From assembly GCA_002500665.1 (NCBI GenBank), contig DLRY01000082.1:23723-30711 (forward strand): 6,989 nucleotides of DNA, in the 5' to 3' direction. This DNA is from Opitutia bacterium UBA7876. Its GTDB lineage: Bacteria; Verrucomicrobiota; Verrucomicrobiia; Opitutales; Seribacteraceae. Made by a program: the position numbers and the translations under genes. The notes under the pieces are model-generated. The model was not told the DNA's origin. It worked only from the letters and a program-made list of their open reading frames with translations, and did not search any database. This document shows positions 6,286-6,989 of this stretch, one piece after another. Within the stretch, counting starts at the first letter, position 1, and each line of letters opens with the position of its first letter.

Positions 6286-6381
6286 TTACCACTCTCTCTT
6301 CTTGTGACGATTAGCTCTCGTGCGCTTGCGACGCTTGTGCTTGTTCATTTTCAAGCGTCGCTTTTTTTTGAGATTACCCAT
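6286..6381 (-). CDS. bS22-like (AURKAIP1/COX24-type) small basic ribosomal protein
   Basis: A 31-residue gene below usual ORF cut-offs: MGNLKKKRRLKMNKHKRRKR followed by TRANRHKKREW and TAA. It has 17 Lys/Arg and two His. The pattern (K-K-R-R-x-K-M-x-K-H-K-R-R-K followed by N-R-H-K-K) is that of the AURKAIP1/COX24 domain miniproteins, which include actinobacterial bS22 and related small-subunit proteins in other phyla. Members of this type known structurally sit buried in rRNA of the 30S subunit. The gene lies 40 nt beyond the terminator of the rRNA operon, on the same strand, a fitting place for a ribosomal component. No Shine-Dalgarno or clear promoter is visible, so it may depend on read-through from the rRNA operon. 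A perfect inverted repeat spans codons 7-18. Confidence 0.85.
   Translation of the reverse strand: MGNLKKKRRLKMNKHKRRKRTRANRHKKREW
6328..6369 (+). terminator. Inverted repeat plus T8: intrinsic-terminator shape on the + strand inside the miniprotein gene
   Basis: GCGACGCTTG (6328-6337) and CAAGCGTCGC (6352-6361) form a perfect 10-bp stem with a 14-nt loop, followed at once on the + strand by eight T (6362-6369). This is a textbook intrinsic terminator for rightward transcription, antisense to the gene it lies in. In the sense mRNA the same arms make a hairpin over codons 7-18. The arms partly reflect two Lys-Arg-Arg codon runs, so coincidence is possible. Confidence 0.45.
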
Positions 6382-6414
6382 TTGGTATTAGACTTGTTTG
6401 TATTTTGTGATGAA

Positions 6415-6460
6415 TTTTGAAAAGAAAAGACCCGTGCCTTCCGGTTGGAAGGCACGGGTC
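6415..6460 (-). terminator. Intrinsic terminator of the rRNA operon
   Basis: A perfect 14-bp inverted repeat, GACCCGTGCCTTCC (6429-6442) against 6447-6460 with a 4-nt loop, starts 6 nt after the 3' end of 5S rRNA. In the direction of transcription it is followed by TTTTCTTTTCAAAA (6415-6428), a T-rich tail. It should end the 23S-5S transcript efficiently. Confidence 0.9.
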
Positions 6461-6466
6461 GCAAGA

Positions 6467-6580
6467 CTGGCAACAACTTACTCTCACACGGCAGCGAGGC
6501 CGCACTACCATCAGCGACAGAGGGCTTAACGAGCGTGTTCGGGATGGAAACGTGTGTTTCCCCTCGTCTATGATCACCAG
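6467..6580 (-). rRNA. rrf: 5S ribosomal RNA
   Basis: The minus strand from 6580 reads CTGGTGATCATAGACGAGGG and ends in TTGCCAG at 6467. The two ends pair as helix I over seven positions (CTGGTGA with TTGCCAG, including two G-T pairs). The conserved loop sequence TCCATCCCGAACACG is present, and the helix near GATGGTAGTGC has the expected form. The length is about 114 nt. Mature ends may differ by one to three bases. Confidence 0.95.
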
Positions 6581-6703
6581 ATATGTATCCAGCGGACCGC
6601 CAGAATGCTGATGGTTCGTTGTTACCGCGGCAGTCCGCGATTACGGAAAATTTAGTTTAACGTCTGGGGACACAAGCGCCGTCCGAAAAAACGACGATTA
6701 TGA
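6581..6703 (-). other. 23S-5S internal transcribed spacer
   Basis: About 123 nt between the two rRNAs. No tRNA cloverleaf is visible. It contains a small perfect hairpin, CGCGG-4 nt-CCGCG (6626-6639), and a weaker hairpin at about 6681-6697 with a six-base A/T loop. Both could take part in precursor folding or processing. Confidence 0.75.

Positions 6704-6989
<286 letters not shown>

Noticed and set aside
6340..6381. A AAA AAG slippery heptamer before a hairpin in the miniprotein mRNA (dnaX-like -1 frameshift)
   Set aside because: The stem begins at the last base of the slippery site, leaving no spacer, and the -1 frame gives only a 16-residue tail with no family resemblance; A-runs are expected from lysine codons.
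6581..6703. tRNA gene in the 23S-5S spacer
   Set aside because: No D-arm, T-arm (GTTCGA-type) or acceptor pairing could be found on either strand.

Overview
The window looks like chromosome of a Gram-negative bacterium, most likely of the Verrucomicrobiota (perhaps the Opitutae/Puniceicoccales side). The phylum call is an inference. It rests on the wording of a 31-residue basic miniprotein (MGNLKKKRRLKMNKHKRRK...), on the style of the sigma/anti-sigma pair, and on the near absence of Shine-Dalgarno sequences. No mobile element, CRISPR array or phage gene is visible.

Left end (1-1382): the 5' part of a tRNA, probably initiator tRNA-Met, runs leftward out of the window from base 28, with a good sigma-70 type promoter behind it. 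Divergently, on the + strand, lie a NIF3/YbgI-family dinuclear-metal protein (144-899) and a type II 3-dehydroquinate dehydratase, aroQ (948-1382), probably co-transcribed.

Middle and right (1429-6989): everything is on the minus strand. Read in the direction of transcription, the order is: the 3' end of 23S rRNA (cut by the window edge), a 23S-5S spacer, 5S rRNA, and a strong intrinsic terminator. Next come a 31-aa bS22/AURKAIP1-COX24-like ribosomal miniprotein, a long-chain polyprenyl diphosphate synthase, an ECF sigma factor, a single-pass anti-sigma-like membrane protein, an HtrA-like PDZ protein, and class II fumarase (fumC), which converges on aroQ.

The most interesting part is the tightly packed block polyprenyl synthase - ECF sigma - membrane anti-sigma - HtrA-like PDZ protein (gaps of 19, 8 and 4 nt). 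It resembles the rpoE/rseA/degS and algT/muc envelope-stress modules, but the HtrA-like protein has lost all three residues of the catalytic triad and should be a pseudoprotease. The anti-sigma protein ends in Tyr-Thr-Phe, which fits the YxF C-terminal signal that the DegS PDZ domain recognises on outer-membrane proteins. A testable model is that the PDZ pseudoprotease binds the periplasmic tail of the anti-sigma factor and acts as a non-catalytic sensor or lock.
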